Assembly: GCA_022402505.1 (NCBI GenBank)
Contig: JAKRSE010000364.1
Coordinates: 1 to 6,326, forward strand
DNA from: Fimbriimonadaceae bacterium
Lineage (GTDB): Bacteria > Armatimonadota > Fimbriimonadia > Fimbriimonadales > Fimbriimonadaceae
Length of the DNA stretch: 6,326 bases
Direction of reading: 5' to 3'
Part shown: positions 5,308 through 6,326 of the stretch, piece by piece
How positions within the stretch are numbered: position 1 is the stretch's first letter
Layout: every line of letters starts with the position of its first letter
Notes under the pieces: model-generated
What the model was told of the DNA's origin: nothing
The model's input: the letters and a program-made list of their open reading frames with translations, nothing else
Database searches by the model: none
Program-made: the position numbers and the translations under genes

Positions 5308-6128
5308 CCGTCCGCGACTGGATCGAACAGGCGGCTCGGGGGCTCTCCCACTGCGGGATCGTCTCCGAACGCCTGGAGGCCGCCTGCCTGCTCGCTCGGG
5401 CTCTGGAACGAGACCGAGCCTGGCTGGCGGCCCATCCGGACGAAGAGATCCGGTGCAGCGGAGCGGAGAATCTGCTGGCCCGTCGCCTGAACCGCGAGCC
5501 TCTGGCCTACATCCTTGGCGAGCGGGAGTTCTTCGGCCGCACGTTCGAGGTCGGGCCGGAGGTGCTGATCCCCCGCCAGGAGACCGAGGTCCTGGTGGAG
5601 GCGGCCCTCGACATGCAGCCGCCTCGTCCACAGCGGATCGCCGACCTCGGGACGGGCTCCGGCTGCCTGGCGATCACCCTGGCCCTGGAGATGCCGGAGG
5701 CCGAGGTCTGGGCGGCCGACATCTCTCCCGGCGCATTGGAGACGGCTCGCAGGAACGCGAGGCGCCACCGAGTGGACATCCGCCCCCACGCGGGAGACCT
5801 CTTCAACGCCCTTCCCGAGGACGTCCGCTTCGATCTTGTCGTCTCCAATCCCCCCTACATCGCCGAGGGGGAGATCGATCAGCCGGAGGTTCGGGATTGG
5901 GAGCCGCCTCTGGCCCTCTATTCTGAGGAGGATGGGTGCGGGCACTACCGCCGGATCGCCCGAGAGGCTCCCGAGCGGCTGGCTCCGGAAGGCTCGCTGC
6001 TCTTGGAGGTCGGGGACGGCCGGTTTGAACAGGTCCTCCGAATCTTCGCCCTGGAAGGCTGGCATCTGGCCGACTTCCGTCGCGACCTGGAAGGACTGCC
6101 CCGCGCGGTCGTCTTCCGCCGAGGCTGA
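5304..6128 (+). CDS. prmC: Release-factor glutamine N5-methyltransferase
   Basis: A 274-residue (E. coli: 277) S-adenosylmethionine-dependent enzyme that methylates the Gln of the GGQ loop in peptide-chain release factors, improving translation termination. An N-terminal helical bundle (1 to about 85) binds the release factor and ends with ILGEREFFG and VLIPRQETE (87-95; the usual form is RPETE, so Pro is replaced by Gln). The Rossmann-like domain has motif I DLGTGSG (114-120), an acidic AADIS segment and the catalytic NPPY (182-185). The frame remains open upstream into hflX, but homology begins at MTVRDWIEQAA. ATG 5304 overlaps the hflX TGA as ATGA and has no strong Shine-Dalgarno site, pointing to translational coupling. 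The usual upstream partner prfA is absent; hflX takes that place. Identification is secure. Confidence 0.96.
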   Translation: MTVRDWIEQAARGLSHCGIVSERLEAACLLARALERDRAWLAAHPDEEIRCSGAENLLARRLNREPLAYILGEREFFGRTFEVGPEVLIPRQETEVLVEAALDMQPPRPQRIADLGTGSGCLAITLALEMPEAEVWAADISPGALETARRNARRHRVDIRPHAGDLFNALPEDVRFDLVVSNPPYIAEGEIDQPEVRDWEPPLALYSEEDGCGHYRRIAREAPERLAPEGSLLLEVGDGRFEQVLRIFALEGWHLADFRRDLEGLPRAVVFRRG

Positions 6129-6137
6129 GCCGGTCGG

Positions 6138-6143
6138 TACACT
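6138..6143 (+). promoter_or_regulatory. Possible -10 box (TACACT) before hisH
   Basis: TACACT fits TANNNT and would start a transcript near 6150, five bases before the ATG. GGGG (6151-6154) touches the ATG, so no properly spaced ribosome binding site exists. No -35 match is evident. Read-through from prmC could equally supply hisH. Confidence 0.25.
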
Positions 6144-6154
6144 GATCGTCGGGG

Positions 6155-6326
6155 ATGAAGACGGCGATCGTGGACTATGGCATGGGCAACCTTCGCTCAG
6201 TCGCCAACTCGGTTCAAGCGGTGGGGGGAGAGGCGGTCATCCTCGATTCTCCCGGAGATCTTGCCGGGCATGATCGCGTGATTCTTCCTGGAGTGGGGGC
6301 CTTTGCCATGGCGATGGACGCTCTGA
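6155..6326 (+). CDS. hisH: Imidazole glycerol phosphate synthase glutaminase subunit HisH (5' part only)
   Basis: The first 57 codons of a class I glutamine amidotransferase that releases ammonia from glutamine and passes it to HisF in histidine biosynthesis. The N terminus MKTAIVDYGMGNLRSV is the hallmark of HisH, followed by HDRVILPGVGAFAMAMDAL, which matches the family's PGVGAF segment near the oxyanion strand. The catalytic Cys (near residue 80) and the His-Glu pair lie beyond the window edge, so integrity cannot be judged. It begins 26 bases after prmC on the same strand. The gene is cut by the edge, not by a visible mutation. Confidence 0.93.
   Translation, partial: MKTAIVDYGMGNLRSVANSVQAVGGEAVILDSPGDLAGHDRVILPGVGAFAMAMDAL

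Noticed and set aside
3997..5631. A 544-codon open frame on the minus strand opposite hflX and the start of prmC
   Set aside because: Its translation is rich in Arg, Gly, Asp and His, with no family motif, and mirrors the codon bias of two certain genes on the plus strand. It is a GC-driven shadow.
5289..6065. A 258-codon minus-strand frame opposite prmC
   Set aside because: No recognisable domain, no ribosome binding site, and fully antisense to an intact prmC.

Overview
The window is ordinary, densely coding, GC-rich bacterial chromosome with seven genes, the last of them cut by the right edge. I found no mobile element, CRISPR array, tRNA or rRNA gene, and no unmistakable novel system. 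The host is probably a diderm bacterium: one gene encodes a Sec-exported protein with a beta-barrel-like C terminus ending in Phe. The combination of an archaeal/bacterial-type SIS phosphoglucose/phosphomannose isomerase, a PqaA-type secreted hydrolase and -10-like boxes almost touching start codons would fit Armatimonadota or a neighbouring deep phylum. That placement is an inference and is weak.

Layout. A plus-strand gene at the left edge (69-1268) encodes a PhoPQ-activated pathogenicity-related (PqaA-like) alpha/beta hydrolase. It converges on a minus-strand operon running rpsF (ribosomal protein S6), ssb (single-stranded DNA-binding protein) and a bifunctional phosphoglucose/phosphomannose isomerase (3267 down to 1375). 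A GC-rich palindrome lies in the 106-base convergent gap and probably ends transcription from at least one side. A 170-base divergent gap (3268-3437) separates rpsF from a plus-strand run: a small exported barrel-like protein of unknown function, the ribosome-splitting GTPase HflX, the release-factor glutamine methyltransferase PrmC, and the start of hisH (imidazole glycerol phosphate synthase glutaminase subunit).

How the genes fit together. rpsF/ssb overlap by ATGA, and so do hflX/prmC, so both pairs are probably translationally coupled. hflX-prmC joins two translation quality factors: splitting of stalled ribosomes and modification of the release-factor GGQ loop. In the rpsF-ssb operon the usual following genes rpsR and rplI are absent, and a sugar-phosphate isomerase takes their place.

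Most worth a second look: four cysteines packed around the predicted catalytic Glu and His of the isomerase; an SSB whose acidic DPF tip is followed by three extra residues; a perfect TATAAT placed so close to a start codon that the message would be leaderless or nearly so; and a small hairpin covering the only Shine-Dalgarno-like site of the isomerase gene.
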